From Pedobacter terrae (GTDB lineage Bacteria; Bacteroidota; Bacteroidia; Sphingobacteriales; Sphingobacteriaceae), in contig NZ_FNCH01000002.1 of assembly GCF_900100705.1 (NCBI RefSeq), forward strand, positions 327,379 to 391,378: a DNA stretch of 64,000 bases, written 5' to 3'. Shown here piece by piece: positions 53,305 to 60,846 of the stretch. The notes under the pieces were generated by a model. The model searched no databases. It was not told the origin of the DNA and saw only the letters and a program-made list of their open reading frames with translations. Position numbers and translations under genes: made by a program. Numbering within the stretch: position 1 is the stretch's first letter; each line of letters starts with the position of its first letter.

Positions 53305-54249
53305 TTAATTAATTTCAACGGCAACTTTTCCGATGTATCCTCCCTGCTCAGCATAGTCGTATGCTTCCTTATATTGGGCGAATGGAAATACTTTGTTGAC
53401 TTCAATTTGCAACCCTTTGTTTACCGCATTTAGCAGAATATCCGTACATCTGGTAGATGGGCTTGAAAGTATGGCGATGTGCTTTTTGCCTGTAAATAGG
53501 TTACCCAAAATGGATAAAGGAATTTCAATTGGCTTCGGTGTAGGGTTTAGAAACCTAGCTTTGGGCTTCATGATTTGTTTGGCTGTTTTGTAGCCCATTG
53601 TGCCTGATAAGTCGATAACAATGTCGTAGGTGGCTTTCATAGAAAGCACATCTTCTTTTGTATAGTCTATTACAATATCTGCTCCCCATCCTTTTGCGTA
53701 TGCTATTCCCTTTGTGCTGGTAACTGCTGTTACTTTAGCATCCCGTTGTTTTAATAATTGAAGTAAAAACATACCAAAACCTCCGGTAGCGCCATTTACC
53801 AAAATGCTGCTTTTCGAATTGATGTCACCCATTTTCTCTAATGCAGTAACGGCAGCAGTTCCAACTACGGGAATAGAAGCAGCCTGGGCAAAGGTGATGT
53901 CAGCAGGCTTTTTCCAGACTAATGAAGATGTCACGGCAACATATTCAGATGAAACGCCTTCTTTCATCATATTTTTTACTACGCCAAAAACTTCATCGCC
54001 TTTTTTTATGCCAGTTATAGAAGAGCCAATTTCTTCAACAATACCAGCGAAATCAGTCCCTGTGTTTTTTGGAAATTTTGAACCGGACATTAGTGTCATT
54101 TCTCCTTTCCTGATTTTCCAGTCCATTGGATTGATAGAAAATGCTTTCACTTTGACCAGTACCTGATCTGCTTTAATAGTAGGTTTTGGTTGTTCTACGG
54201 TTTGCAAAACAGCTGTGGTTCCGAATTCTTTGTATGCTACTGCTTTCAT
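53305..54249 (-). CDS. NADP-dependent MDR oxidoreductase (quinone oxidoreductase type)
   Basis: A 314-residue medium-chain dehydrogenase/reductase without the zinc Cys cluster. The N-terminal GroES-like part has VKVKAFSINPMDWKIRKGEM and NTGTDFAGIVEEIGSSI; the nucleotide motif is SILVNGATGGFGMFLLQLLK. This is the QOR/alkenal-reductase type, acting on quinones or unsaturated aldehydes. The first gene of its unit, with the shared 23-bp motif 60 bp upstream. Confidence 0.92.
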   Translation of the reverse strand: MKAVAYKEFGTTAVLQTVEQPKPTIKADQVLVKVKAFSINPMDWKIRKGEMTLMSGSKFPKNTGTDFAGIVEEIGSSITGIKKGDEVFGVVKNMMKEGVSSEYVAVTSSLVWKKPADITFAQAASIPVVGTAAVTALEKMGDINSKSSILVNGATGGFGMFLLQLLKQRDAKVTAVTSTKGIAYAKGWGADIVIDYTKEDVLSMKATYDIVIDLSGTMGYKTAKQIMKPKARFLNPTPKPIEIPLSILGNLFTGKKHIAILSSPSTRCTDILLNAVNKGLQIEVNKVFPFAQYKEAYDYAEQGGYIGKVAVEIN

Positions 54250-54308
54250 GATATTATTTTTTAATTGTTTAAATTGATATTACAAAGTTGCACACAAGCG
54301 CACCGGCA

Positions 54309-54331
54309 AAGTTGTATCATATCACTATTGT
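54309..54331 (-). promoter_or_regulatory. 23-bp shared promoter motif, copy 3 (MDR-pirin unit)
   Basis: AAGTTGTATCATATCACTAT plus TGT; 60 bp before the ATG at 54249. It differs from copy 2 at three positions. A related 19-bp stretch at 55985-56003 lies inside the 3' end of the AraC gene. Confidence 0.65.
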
Positions 54332-54374
54332 GCGATTAAGAGGTTGTTACAAATCATCGTCTAGTAAATACTTC

Positions 54375-54388
54375 TTACCAAATGGTAA
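54375..54388. promoter_or_regulatory. Crp/Fnr-type palindrome, copy 2
   Basis: TTACCAAATGGTAA, perfect 5-bp arms, 34 bp before the ATG of the Crp/Fnr gene at 54423. The position suits autoregulation. Confidence 0.6.
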
Positions 54389-54422
54389 ATGAGTCAAAAC
54401 AATTATTGAGTAATTTTGCGAA

Positions 54423-54980
54423 ATGGAAGAGTTTATAGAATACATATTGCAGTACGGCAATTTGAATAAACAACAAATTGACCTGATTACATCCAAGGCA
54501 AAAGAGCTACAACTTAACAAAGACGACTATTTTGCAGAGGCTGGAAAAGTATTAAAACACGTGGGTTTTATAATTGATGGCATCCTCCGAATTTGTTATT
54601 ACAACAATAAAGGCGAAGAAATTACCAAAATTTTCATAGAGGAAAAGCATTTACTTTACAACTTGAGCAATGTGCCTTCAACGGAATATATCCAGGCAGC
54701 AACAAATTGTAAACTGCTGGTATTTTCTAATCAAGATTGGAGGGAAATTTCTAATACAATAATTGACTGGGAAAATATCATTCAAAAAATCGCCCATAAA
54801 TCACTGGTCCAAAAATTGGAAAGGGTAAGCCCACTGATCTCACAAGATGCGACTACCCGCTATCTGGAATTTATGGAAAAATATCCAACACTCGTCAATC
54901 GTATTCCGCTGATATACATTGCTTCTTACCTGGGCATTACACAACAATCTTTAAGCCGGATCAGAAAGAAAATTCGCTAA
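54423..54980 (+). CDS. Crp/Fnr-family transcriptional regulator
   Basis: A 185-residue regulator: a cyclic-nucleotide-binding-like beta-barrel (about residues 25-115; AGKVLKHVGFIIDGILRICY, KIFIEEKHLLYNLSNVPSTE) and a C-terminal HTH (IPLIYIASYLGITQQSLSRI, RKKIR). Effector residues of true cAMP binding are not obvious, as usual for this Bacteroidota subgroup. It is divergent from the MDR gene. Copies of TTACCAAATGGTAA occur before it, before the SDR gene at 55059 and, varied, before the SRPBCC gene. Confidence 0.9.
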   Translation: MEEFIEYILQYGNLNKQQIDLITSKAKELQLNKDDYFAEAGKVLKHVGFIIDGILRICYYNNKGEEITKIFIEEKHLLYNLSNVPSTEYIQAATNCKLLVFSNQDWREISNTIIDWENIIQKIAHKSLVQKLERVSPLISQDATTRYLEFMEKYPTLVNRIPLIYIASYLGITQQSLSRIRKKIR

Positions 54981-54988
54981 GTCGCTTT

Positions 54989-55002
54989 TTACCAAATGTT
55001 AA
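54989..55002. promoter_or_regulatory. Crp/Fnr-type palindrome, copy 3
   Basis: TTACCAAATGTTAA lies 57 bp before the SDR start at 55059 and just after the Crp/Fnr stop. It differs from copy 2 at one base. Confidence 0.55.
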
Positions 55003-55058
55003 ACGGGTTCATTTATTTTTATTGGAATTTTGTCATGTAAATTTTAAAAAAATAAAAA

Positions 55059-55811
55059 ATGAACAAGACAATTTTTATCACAGGAGCTTCATCGGGTTTA
55101 GGTAAAGCGACTGCTAAATTATTTGCTTCAAAAGGCTGGGTGGTAATCGCAGCTATGCGTCAGCCAGAAAAGGAATCAGAACTTACACAATGGGCAAATA
55201 TTCATCTTATACAACTGGACATCAACAATGCTGAGCAAATTATTGAAGTTGCTGCTGCTGCCGAAAAAATAAGCCCAATTGACGTATTATTCAATAATGC
55301 AGCTTACGGACTTATGGGTGCCTTTGAAGGTACGACTGACGCTCAACTTACACAGCAAATCAACACCAATTTTTTAGGAACAATACTTGTTTCAAAAGCA
55401 TTTCTTCCTTACATGAGAGCAAGAAAAAGTGGAACAATCATTACAGTGACTTCTTCAACTGCAAACATTCCATATCCATTTGTTGCCGTTTATGCAGCAA
55501 CAAAATCTGCATTAGAAACCTGGACAGAAGCAATGAGTTATGAATTAAAAAACTTTGGAATAGCTATCAGTACTATAGTTCCGGCATATATGCAGACCAG
55601 TTTTGGTAGCAACGCACAAATAGTTACCCACCCCGATTATCAGAATTTTTTCAGCCAATATATGGCGGCTATGCGGGCAGATGCAAGTACGAAACGTGAC
55701 ACACCAGAAACTATCGCCCATGTTGTTTACGAAGTGGCAACAGGCAATAAAAAACAGTTACATCACATAGCTGGAGAACTTTCCACAACTGAATATGAGT
55801 GGCTAAGATAA
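55059..55811 (+). CDS. SDR-family oxidoreductase
   Basis: A 250-residue classical SDR: FITGASSGLGKATAKLFASK, DVLFNNAAYGLMGAFEG, TVTSSTANIPYPFVAVYAAT with catalytic Tyr and Lys in YAATKSALETWTEAM. AAMRQPEKESE after the second strand suggests NADP(H). Resembles ketoreductases of unknown substrate. It is read in the same direction as the Crp/Fnr gene, 78 bp behind it, with a palindromic candidate operator in the gap. Confidence 0.92.
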   Translation: MNKTIFITGASSGLGKATAKLFASKGWVVIAAMRQPEKESELTQWANIHLIQLDINNAEQIIEVAAAAEKISPIDVLFNNAAYGLMGAFEGTTDAQLTQQINTNFLGTILVSKAFLPYMRARKSGTIITVTSSTANIPYPFVAVYAATKSALETWTEAMSYELKNFGIAISTIVPAYMQTSFGSNAQIVTHPDYQNFFSQYMAAMRADASTKRDTPETIAHVVYEVATGNKKQLHHIAGELSTTEYEWLR

Positions 55812-55974
55812 GACGGAATAGAAGTAGTTATTGATACAATGCAGAAGCGGTTTTTCGGGAACAAAGAGTAAATCTAAATCAAAGCAAAAATAATTATTAA
55901 GCTATGCACAGGTTGTAGTAATTTACAAACTGCGCATAGTATCAATACTATCCATATGATGTCAATAGTGTAAA

Positions 55975-56712
55975 TTAATATATCTCTATCAAATCACTAT
56001 TGTACTTTAACGCCTTTGGAGGCATTCCAAACATTTCGTACATATATTTATTAAATTGCGGGAGGTCGTAAAATCCTGTGTCGTAGGCAATATCGGTAAG
56101 GCTTCTGTCCTTGTCAGAAAGTGTAAGATAGATAGCTTGGCGCAACCTTGTCCATAATAGATATTTTGATAGGCTACTCCCAGTTTGCTCCTTAAAAAGG
56201 GATGCTAAACGAGACGGAGAAAGAAAAACGATATCGGCAAATGTTTGTGGTGTTATATCTGATTGGAAGTAATTAGCCTTAATGTATTCAACGATTTTTG
56301 TTACTCGTTCATCATATTCAATCGACGGTAATTTATGTAGTAAGGCACCGACTAAATTGTTAATGTCTAAACTGTCAGTGGGTGTTTGAAAGAAAGAATT
56401 CGTTTCCGGTGGTGTATCGAAAACGATATAATCTTGATTTTCTTTAAATCTGCTTGCCAGCTCCAAACCAACAGTTGAATAGGGTTCTATATTAAGAACA
56501 TTCAAGGTTCCATTTTCAGCCACGCAAAAATGTGTGACATGAGGTTTTATTAAAAAACCATGAATTCTCTCGTGAAGTACCCCGCTGATGGTTGAATTAA
56601 ATGGAGTGTCATTCGATAGTACGATTTGATAAGCCGAATGATGATGAATTTCTACCGTAAGGTTGCGGGCCTTGAGAGCAAGAATGAACGGGTTGTTAAT
56701 CGGTTTTTTCAT
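55975..56712 (-). CDS. AraC-family transcriptional regulator
   Basis: A 245-residue regulator with an N-terminal cupin-like sensor (about 1-100; VEIHHHSAYQIVLSNDTPFN, FLIKPHVTHFCVAENGTLNV) and two C-terminal HTH motifs (about 145-245; ITPQTFADIVFLSPSRLASL, SLTDIAYDTGFYDLPQFNKY). Its ending codons overlap a 19-bp match to the motif found before three neighbouring units, so it is the best candidate for their activator. The gene is transcribed away from the cluster's Crp/Fnr gene. Confidence 0.9.
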   Translation of the reverse strand: MKKPINNPFILALKARNLTVEIHHHSAYQIVLSNDTPFNSTISGVLHERIHGFLIKPHVTHFCVAENGTLNVLNIEPYSTVGLELASRFKENQDYIVFDTPPETNSFFQTPTDSLDINNLVGALLHKLPSIEYDERVTKIVEYIKANYFQSDITPQTFADIVFLSPSRLASLFKEQTGSSLSKYLLWTRLRQAIYLTLSDKDRSLTDIAYDTGFYDLPQFNKYMYEMFGMPPKALKYNSDLIEIY

Positions 56713-56839
56713 ATAAAATAAATTTTGAAGATGTCAATTGTTGGAAATTTACAATTACTGCTCATTATTTCATTAGTCAGATATTACATCATTGTGCGGT
56801 ATCAGCGGACTTACTGGAGAATATAGCGTAGCTAATAGT

Positions 56840-57250
56840 TTAAGAATGAAACTTAAGTTTGTCAATCGCTTTGTCAACTTTTCTATTCTCCCCATAGATA
56901 ATAATTCCTGCCAAATCCAATTCGGAGTCCAAGTGTCTGGCGATCTCTGTTAAATTCCCTTCCTCATTTTTTGTCGCAAAAAGTCCTTTTGCATAAACAC
57001 CAATATGCAATTCCCTTTCCGTTGCCCTGTTGAACGCCCTTTTTATTTGCTCGTCTGTCTCGGCCGCGTATATCAATACCGGATGTTTAAGAAAGGGTAA
57101 GTATGGCGTGCCAGATGCACTGATAAGGGGCGCACCATGTGTTTCAGGAAATGCTATTGCGACTGAACTAGCCAGGAAAGCTGTAACATTTAATTTTTGC
57201 CAATGAGCCAGATCATTTAATATGACCACAGCTATCTTATTTTCATACAT
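56840..57250 (-). CDS. DUF2000-family protein
   Basis: A 136-residue soluble protein. The start MYENKIAVVILNDLAHWQKL, the middle HGAPLISASGTPYLPFLKHP, and RAFNRATERELHIGVYAKGL with FATKNEEGN fit DUF2000, a Pth2-like fold of unknown function. It follows the GNAT half-gene by 25 bp on the same strand and is probably cotranscribed with it. Confidence 0.85.
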   Translation of the reverse strand: MYENKIAVVILNDLAHWQKLNVTAFLASSVAIAFPETHGAPLISASGTPYLPFLKHPVLIYAAETDEQIKRAFNRATERELHIGVYAKGLFATKNEEGNLTEIARHLDSELDLAGIIIYGENRKVDKAIDKLKFHS

Positions 57251-57275
57251 CTTTAATGATTTATTTTATTGTTTT

Positions 57276-57674
57276 TTATTCTGTCATCTCTCTTTTGCTA
57301 ATATCGCAGGCCATCTGTATGTTGCACCTTTCATAGGGGGTTGCATGGCCAACAGTTTTTTGAAATCCAAGTTTATGATAAAGATTAATAGCCGGTTTCA
57401 ACAGCGTGTTGCTTTCCAGATATATCCTTTTGCCCCCGTTCTTACTTGCCCAATCGAGTGCTGCCTGGCCAAGTAGCCAGCCTATATTCTTACCTTGGGC
57501 AAAAGGTGAAACAGCCATTCTGGCAAGTTCAAAATCATATCGGTCATTATCCATTTTAATTAGTGCACAAACACCAACTGGCTTATCATGATATAGGGCT
57601 ACCAAAATATGCCCGCCTTTTTTTAAGATATAACCTTCCGGATCTTTTAGCGACTTATAGTCCGCCTCTTCCAT
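57276..57674 (-). pseudogene. GNAT half of a MarR-GNAT fusion, separated by a frameshift
   Basis: The frame encodes a GNAT acetyltransferase core: GHILVALYHDKPVGVCALIK, ARMAVSPFAQGKNIGWLLGQ (acetyl-CoA loop), KRIYLESNTLLKPAINLYHK and LGFQKTVGHATPYERCNIQM. Coding similarity continues upstream of the ATG at 57674 as AFKSLNEEWISTYFKMEEAD in the same frame, and one base of shift near 57725 joins it to the MarR frame. Full MarR-GNAT fusions are about 310 residues. The 132 residues from the ATG include most of the acetyltransferase, so the fragment may still be active. Confidence 0.75.
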
Positions 57675-57703
57675 CTTAAAATATGTGGAGATCCATTCTT
57701 CAT

Positions 57704-58252
57704 TCAGTGATTTGAATGCTTTGCGTATTGTGGTTTGTATGCTACAATTTGTACATTCTTACTTTCACGGTGTTTTTTTTCTTCTGTAACCCTACACAGT
57801 AGAGATTTTTGTTCAAGCAGAAATTCCCACTCTTCTATTGCCTTCCATAAGTTATGTGTCGCCTGCGAGTCGACCACTTCAATGGCACGCTCCAGATCAG
57901 TATATTGGTGTTTGATTTTTTCAGCATAGCTAATTCCTATTTCACAAAGGCTTATCATATTCCGTCTACCGTCAGCTGCATCTTTTTTATCTATAACAAG
58001 CCCCGATTTAGTCATTTCGCTTACAATTTTGCTCACCGAAGGATGAGAATGGCCAATTTCAGTAGCAATTCCTGTTATGGTCTTTTCTTTGCCATGGGAC
58101 AGCGCAAAGAAAACCGGAAACCATTTTGGCTGCATTTCAATGTCGTATAATTTATAGATGCCAGCAGCGTCATTAGTAATCCTCTCCGTAAGCATTCTTA
58201 ATCTGCTTCCTAAAGCTTTTATCCCTGCTGTGTTAAAAAATTCATTCTTCAT
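57704..58252 (-). CDS. MarR-family regulator, N-terminal half of a broken MarR-GNAT fusion
   Basis: 182 residues from the ATG at 58252. Winged HTH: GKEKTITGIATEIGHSHPSV, SKIVSEMTKSGLVIDKKDAA and the wing DGRRNMISLCEIG. The C-terminus reads KNVQIVAYKPQYAK and then HSNH and a stop, whereas the next frame continues as the expected acetyltransferase linker. A single missing base near 57725 explains the split. The DNA-binding part is complete and may work alone. Confidence 0.85.
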   Translation of the reverse strand: MKNEFFNTAGIKALGSRLRMLTERITNDAAGIYKLYDIEMQPKWFPVFFALSHGKEKTITGIATEIGHSHPSVSKIVSEMTKSGLVIDKKDAADGRRNMISLCEIGISYAEKIKHQYTDLERAIEVVDSQATHNLWKAIEEWEFLLEQKSLLCRVTEEKKHRESKNVQIVAYKPQYAKHSNH

Positions 58253-58259
58253 CAATTAC

Positions 58260-58577
58260 GTAATTAGTTACACAAATGTAATCATTATTTTAAAATAATT
58301 AACTTTCCACGAATTAGTTTAGAATAAGAAATTGGTAATAACTTGATCCATTATAGAGAATCCAGTTGGCTGAGTTATGACCTTAAGAACAATATGAATA
58401 TTTATAAATAATTGATTACCATATTATTGAATATGGGTTTAAGCTAATGCAATATTCTCCACAATATATTCCGGTCAAAAGAGTTCAAACATAATCTGCT
58501 AATCCCCCTTAATTGCAAAAGCCTTTAGCAGGAATACTTTGAACAAGGCTTAGATAGCATTAAAGGCCGATTTGAAC
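58260..58577. other. AT-rich intergenic stretch with a decayed conserved motif
   Basis: No coding frame is supported. AGCAGGAATACTTTGAACAA near 58530 is a short copy of the conserved 3' element seen at 47544-47590 and 59008-59053. Confidence 0.4.
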
Positions 58578-58614
58578 ATAAACCGGACTTTTTTATGTTC
58601 AAAGTCCGGTTTAT
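58578..58614. terminator. Perfect 14-bp hairpin
   Basis: ATAAACCGGACTTT (58578-58591) pairs with AAAGTCCGGTTTAT (58601-58614), 9-nt loop. AGTAGGAATACTTAGAAC follows, again resembling the conserved 3' element. It lies 25 bp outside the left copy of the tRNA-Leu end. Confidence 0.6.
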
Positions 58615-58638
58615 GCCCTTAGTAGGAATACTTAGAAC

Positions 58639-58659
58639 TGTACCCAAGAGGAGATCCGA
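58639..58659 (-). repeat. Duplicate of the tRNA-Leu 3' end (candidate att site)
   Basis: TGTACCCAAGAGGAGAT (58639-58655) is identical to 61515-61531 inside tRNA-Leu, and the next four bases match with one mismatch, so 20 of 21 bases agree. The rest of the tRNA is absent. Same orientation as the tRNA. It bounds the left side of a 2.9-kb islet. Confidence 0.65.
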
Positions 58660-58683
58660 TGGCTAGCAATGGGGCCGCCACCA

Positions 58684-58968
58684 TTATCTGTACAGCATAA
58701 TCAGCTTAGTTTGAATATCTTCGTATTTTTTTAGGTTTTCTATGTAAGTTCTACTTTTCATTTTTTTAATATGCAGTTCAATCTGTCTGGCTTGCTGGTA
58801 TGCCAAATCATTGATATGAAGAAAAAGTTCCCAATCGGTAACTTTGCTGGTAAAACTATCTTTATAAATACCTTGTAAATGCCCATTTAGTCGTTTCGAT
58901 AAATCAAAACAACTACCAATGTAAAAACGGTTCAATTTTTTGGAGAAAAGAATATAAACTGATGCCAT
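58684..58968 (-). CDS. GIY-YIG nuclease family protein
   Basis: A 94-residue GIY-YIG domain: MASVYILFSKKLNRFYIGSC contains the paired VYI and YIG strands, followed by FDLSKRLNGHLQG with the conserved Arg and His region. The usual catalytic Glu would be in the QARQIELHIKKMK stretch. Such single-domain proteins are frequent near rRNA and tRNA loci in Bacteroidota, often in mobile context. It is preceded on the minus strand by the terminator at 58977-59004. Confidence 0.88.
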   Translation of the reverse strand: MASVYILFSKKLNRFYIGSCFDLSKRLNGHLQGIYKDSFTSKVTDWELFLHINDLAYQQARQIELHIKKMKSRTYIENLKKYEDIQTKLIMLYR

Positions 58969-58976
58969 ATAACGAA

Positions 58977-59004
58977 AAAGAGTTTGGTTTTCACCAAACT
59001 CTTT
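58977..59004 (-). terminator. Rho-independent terminator inside the islet
   Basis: AAAGAGTTTGGT (58977-58988) pairs with ACCAAACTCTTT (58993-59004), 12 bp; minus-strand transcription continues into TTTTCG. It closes the conserved 3' element (59004-59187). Confidence 0.8.
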
Positions 59005-59187
59005 GTACCGATCAGCAGGAATACTTTGAACATTTAAATCGCTTTTTATTGCTTATTGAGCCTATAATCGAGGATTTGGAGAGAAAAAAATTCATTTAAT
59101 CAGGCACTAAAAATCAAGGTGATTTTCGTTTAGATCACCTTGAGAAGATTATATTAGAACAAAAAAGTTGGCAAATATGCCAGCAAA
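59004..59187 (-). repeat. Conserved 3' element, copy 2
   Basis: Homologous along its length to 47539-47722. The YhcG remnant that stands beside copy 1 is not present beside this one, so only the trailing region was copied or kept. Confidence 0.65.
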
Positions 59188-59405
59188 TACTTTTGTGATT
59201 TTTTATTACCTTGTATTAGTGGATAATATGCATAAACACCTTTAATTTACTAAGAAAATCGCTAACTGAGAGCGGACTGAACAGTGTCCACACTGCATCT
59301 ACATTGATAGTTCGTTTATGTGTCAATACCGAATCCCAGAACGATCGTAATCATTTATTATAAAGACAACTAAAAATATTTTATAAATATTTTATAAATA
59401 TTTTA

Positions 59406-59496
59406 TATCTTTGTTTTATCATTGCCCAAAGGACAAATGTATTGGCAACGCAAAGCCGTATTTGCGCTCAGCACCGAACGGGTGCTGTTTTTATTT
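59406..59496 (+). ncRNA. Small RNA candidate with promoter and terminator
   Basis: TATCTTTG (59406-59413) fits the TAnnTTTG -7 box and is preceded by three tandem copies of an ATAAATATTTT-type unit (59370-59405). About 75 bases later, CAGCACC (59469-59475) pairs with GGTGCTG (59481-59487), followed by TTTTTATTT, a textbook terminator. Between them, TTGCC/GGCAA and GCAAA/TTTGC can pair. The RNA is read toward, and its terminator touches the stop codon of, the minus-strand gene at 59495. It could be an antisense or regulatory RNA of the islet. Confidence 0.55.
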
Positions 59497-60004
59497 AAAG
59501 ACAATCTTCTCCTTCCTGAAAATTCTTGTATCGTTCATAGAATTTAGATTTCTGATCATTGTCAACGCAGAAAGTGGTTACAATCCTCAAATCTGGTTTT
59601 ACATCTACAGTTACTACCATAAAATTCTTGTCGAATAACCAGTAATGGTGTTTGCATACACCCTCATCGTCCTTCCACCTATAGTAGAAGATGTCCTTAC
59701 ACGGATGAGACTGTAAAACAGGTCTGATCCAATGTATCCTATTGGCCCGTTGACATTCATAGATCCTGGCATCCAAAATATAAGTTTTCCTAGATATGAT
59801 GTGCGCAAAAGTTTCCGAATATTCCGAATATTGCTTTACCCTAGATTTCTGATGGATGATCTTGATCCTCTTGCCATCGATTTCAAAGGGGTCGAAAACA
59901 AAGTGCTCTTTGAAAACCTCGTAAAGCTCATCAAGTTGTGGTTTATTGAAGGATGCATCTAAAATATCGTCTTCAAAATATGGCTTAAGTTTACTGACCG
60001 ACAT
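59495..60004 (-). CDS. Unknown protein overlapping the DUF3800 gene
   Basis: A 169-residue soluble protein. MSVSKLKPYFEDDILDASFN begins it; the C-terminal half is beta-rich: DARIYECQRANRIHWIRPVL, KDIFYYRWKDDEGVCKHHYW, LFDKNFMVVTVDVKPDLRIV, TTFCVDNDQKSKFYERYKNF. The HYWLF and DLRIVTTFCV strands recall small phage-type nuclease folds of the RelE/barnase group, but that is only a suggestion. The gene starts within the last 14 bp of the DUF3800 gene, so both are made from one transcript. Confidence 0.68.
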   Translation of the reverse strand: MSVSKLKPYFEDDILDASFNKPQLDELYEVFKEHFVFDPFEIDGKRIKIIHQKSRVKQYSEYSETFAHIISRKTYILDARIYECQRANRIHWIRPVLQSHPCKDIFYYRWKDDEGVCKHHYWLFDKNFMVVTVDVKPDLRIVTTFCVDNDQKSKFYERYKNFQEGEDCL

Positions 60005-60701
60005 TCTTGTTCATGTTAGGTTGATGATCAAAAATGTTGAACTTGGATTCCCAAGGCTCTGTTCCCTCTTCCAAAAGATACCCAGACCTTTCTTCCAGAT
60101 ATTTGACAAATTCCATCTTGGCAGGATGGGAAGCTTTAAAATCACCAGCGACAACCCTCGATTTGTAGGTTATTGCGCCGACAAAGAGATCAGTGAGCTG
60201 GAAAAAAAAATTTTCCGTGTGCAAATGCTGAAATGAAACAAAGGGGGATTCGCCATTGTGCAAGTGCCTGAAAATTTCCTGTATCTTGTTCAGCCTTTCC
60301 TTACCGCGCGTATTGATGACATCCAAAAAGACCTTATAATCTGAACCGAGGTTGTTTGGCTTTAGAAGAAAGTACGTCATCTTATAATAAAAATTTTCGT
60401 GCGAACCGCCATTAAACTCTTCATGTGAGAGGCGATCCTTGTATTTGACCAAAATACAACGAAATTCCAGGGGAGAGTCAAAGAAAAGATCGACAAGTGC
60501 CTTATAAAAAGGTAACCTAGAATTGGAGAACTTGTTCCATTTCAACTCAAAGGTAGACTTGTGTTCGAGCTTCAGACTGCGGATGCATTCATATAGCTTC
60601 TGATATGATGCTTCGGGCACCTTAATATACCCAATACACATTACCGAGGAGTTGTCCTTTTCAAAATGGCAACTCTCGTCTAGGAACAGATTAAATGTCA
60701 T
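59991..60701 (-). CDS. DUF3800-family protein (RNase H-like fold)
   Basis: 236 residues from the ATG at 60701 (MTFNLFLDESCHFEKDNSSV); an earlier TTG adds two residues. The FLDES motif and the later acidic positions (YKVFLDVINTRGKERLNKIQ, FFFQLTDLFVGAITYKSRVV) are the DUF3800 pattern, related to RNase H-like nucleases. Members occur in mobile islands and around phage-defence genes. It leads a two-gene unit with the unknown 169-residue gene. Confidence 0.85.
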   Translation of the reverse strand: MTFNLFLDESCHFEKDNSSVMCIGYIKVPEASYQKLYECIRSLKLEHKSTFELKWNKFSNSRLPFYKALVDLFFDSPLEFRCILVKYKDRLSHEEFNGGSHENFYYKMTYFLLKPNNLGSDYKVFLDVINTRGKERLNKIQEIFRHLHNGESPFVSFQHLHTENFFFQLTDLFVGAITYKSRVVAGDFKASHPAKMEFVKYLEERSGYLLEEGTEPWESKFNIFDHQPNMNKNVGQ

Positions 60702-60846
60702 CTGCAAATCTAATCTATTTTCAGTTCATTTTTCAAAAACAATAAGCAAATTCAGGACAAGACATTGTGTTATTAGCAACTATAAAAATTGCCTAATTGG
60801 TGTAAGTTTTGCATCAAATATAAACTTACAATGATTTACTAATAGC

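Noticed and set aside
59411..59638. 75-codon plus-strand frame
   Set aside because: It runs through the small-RNA candidate and its terminator and is antisense to the 169-residue gene.
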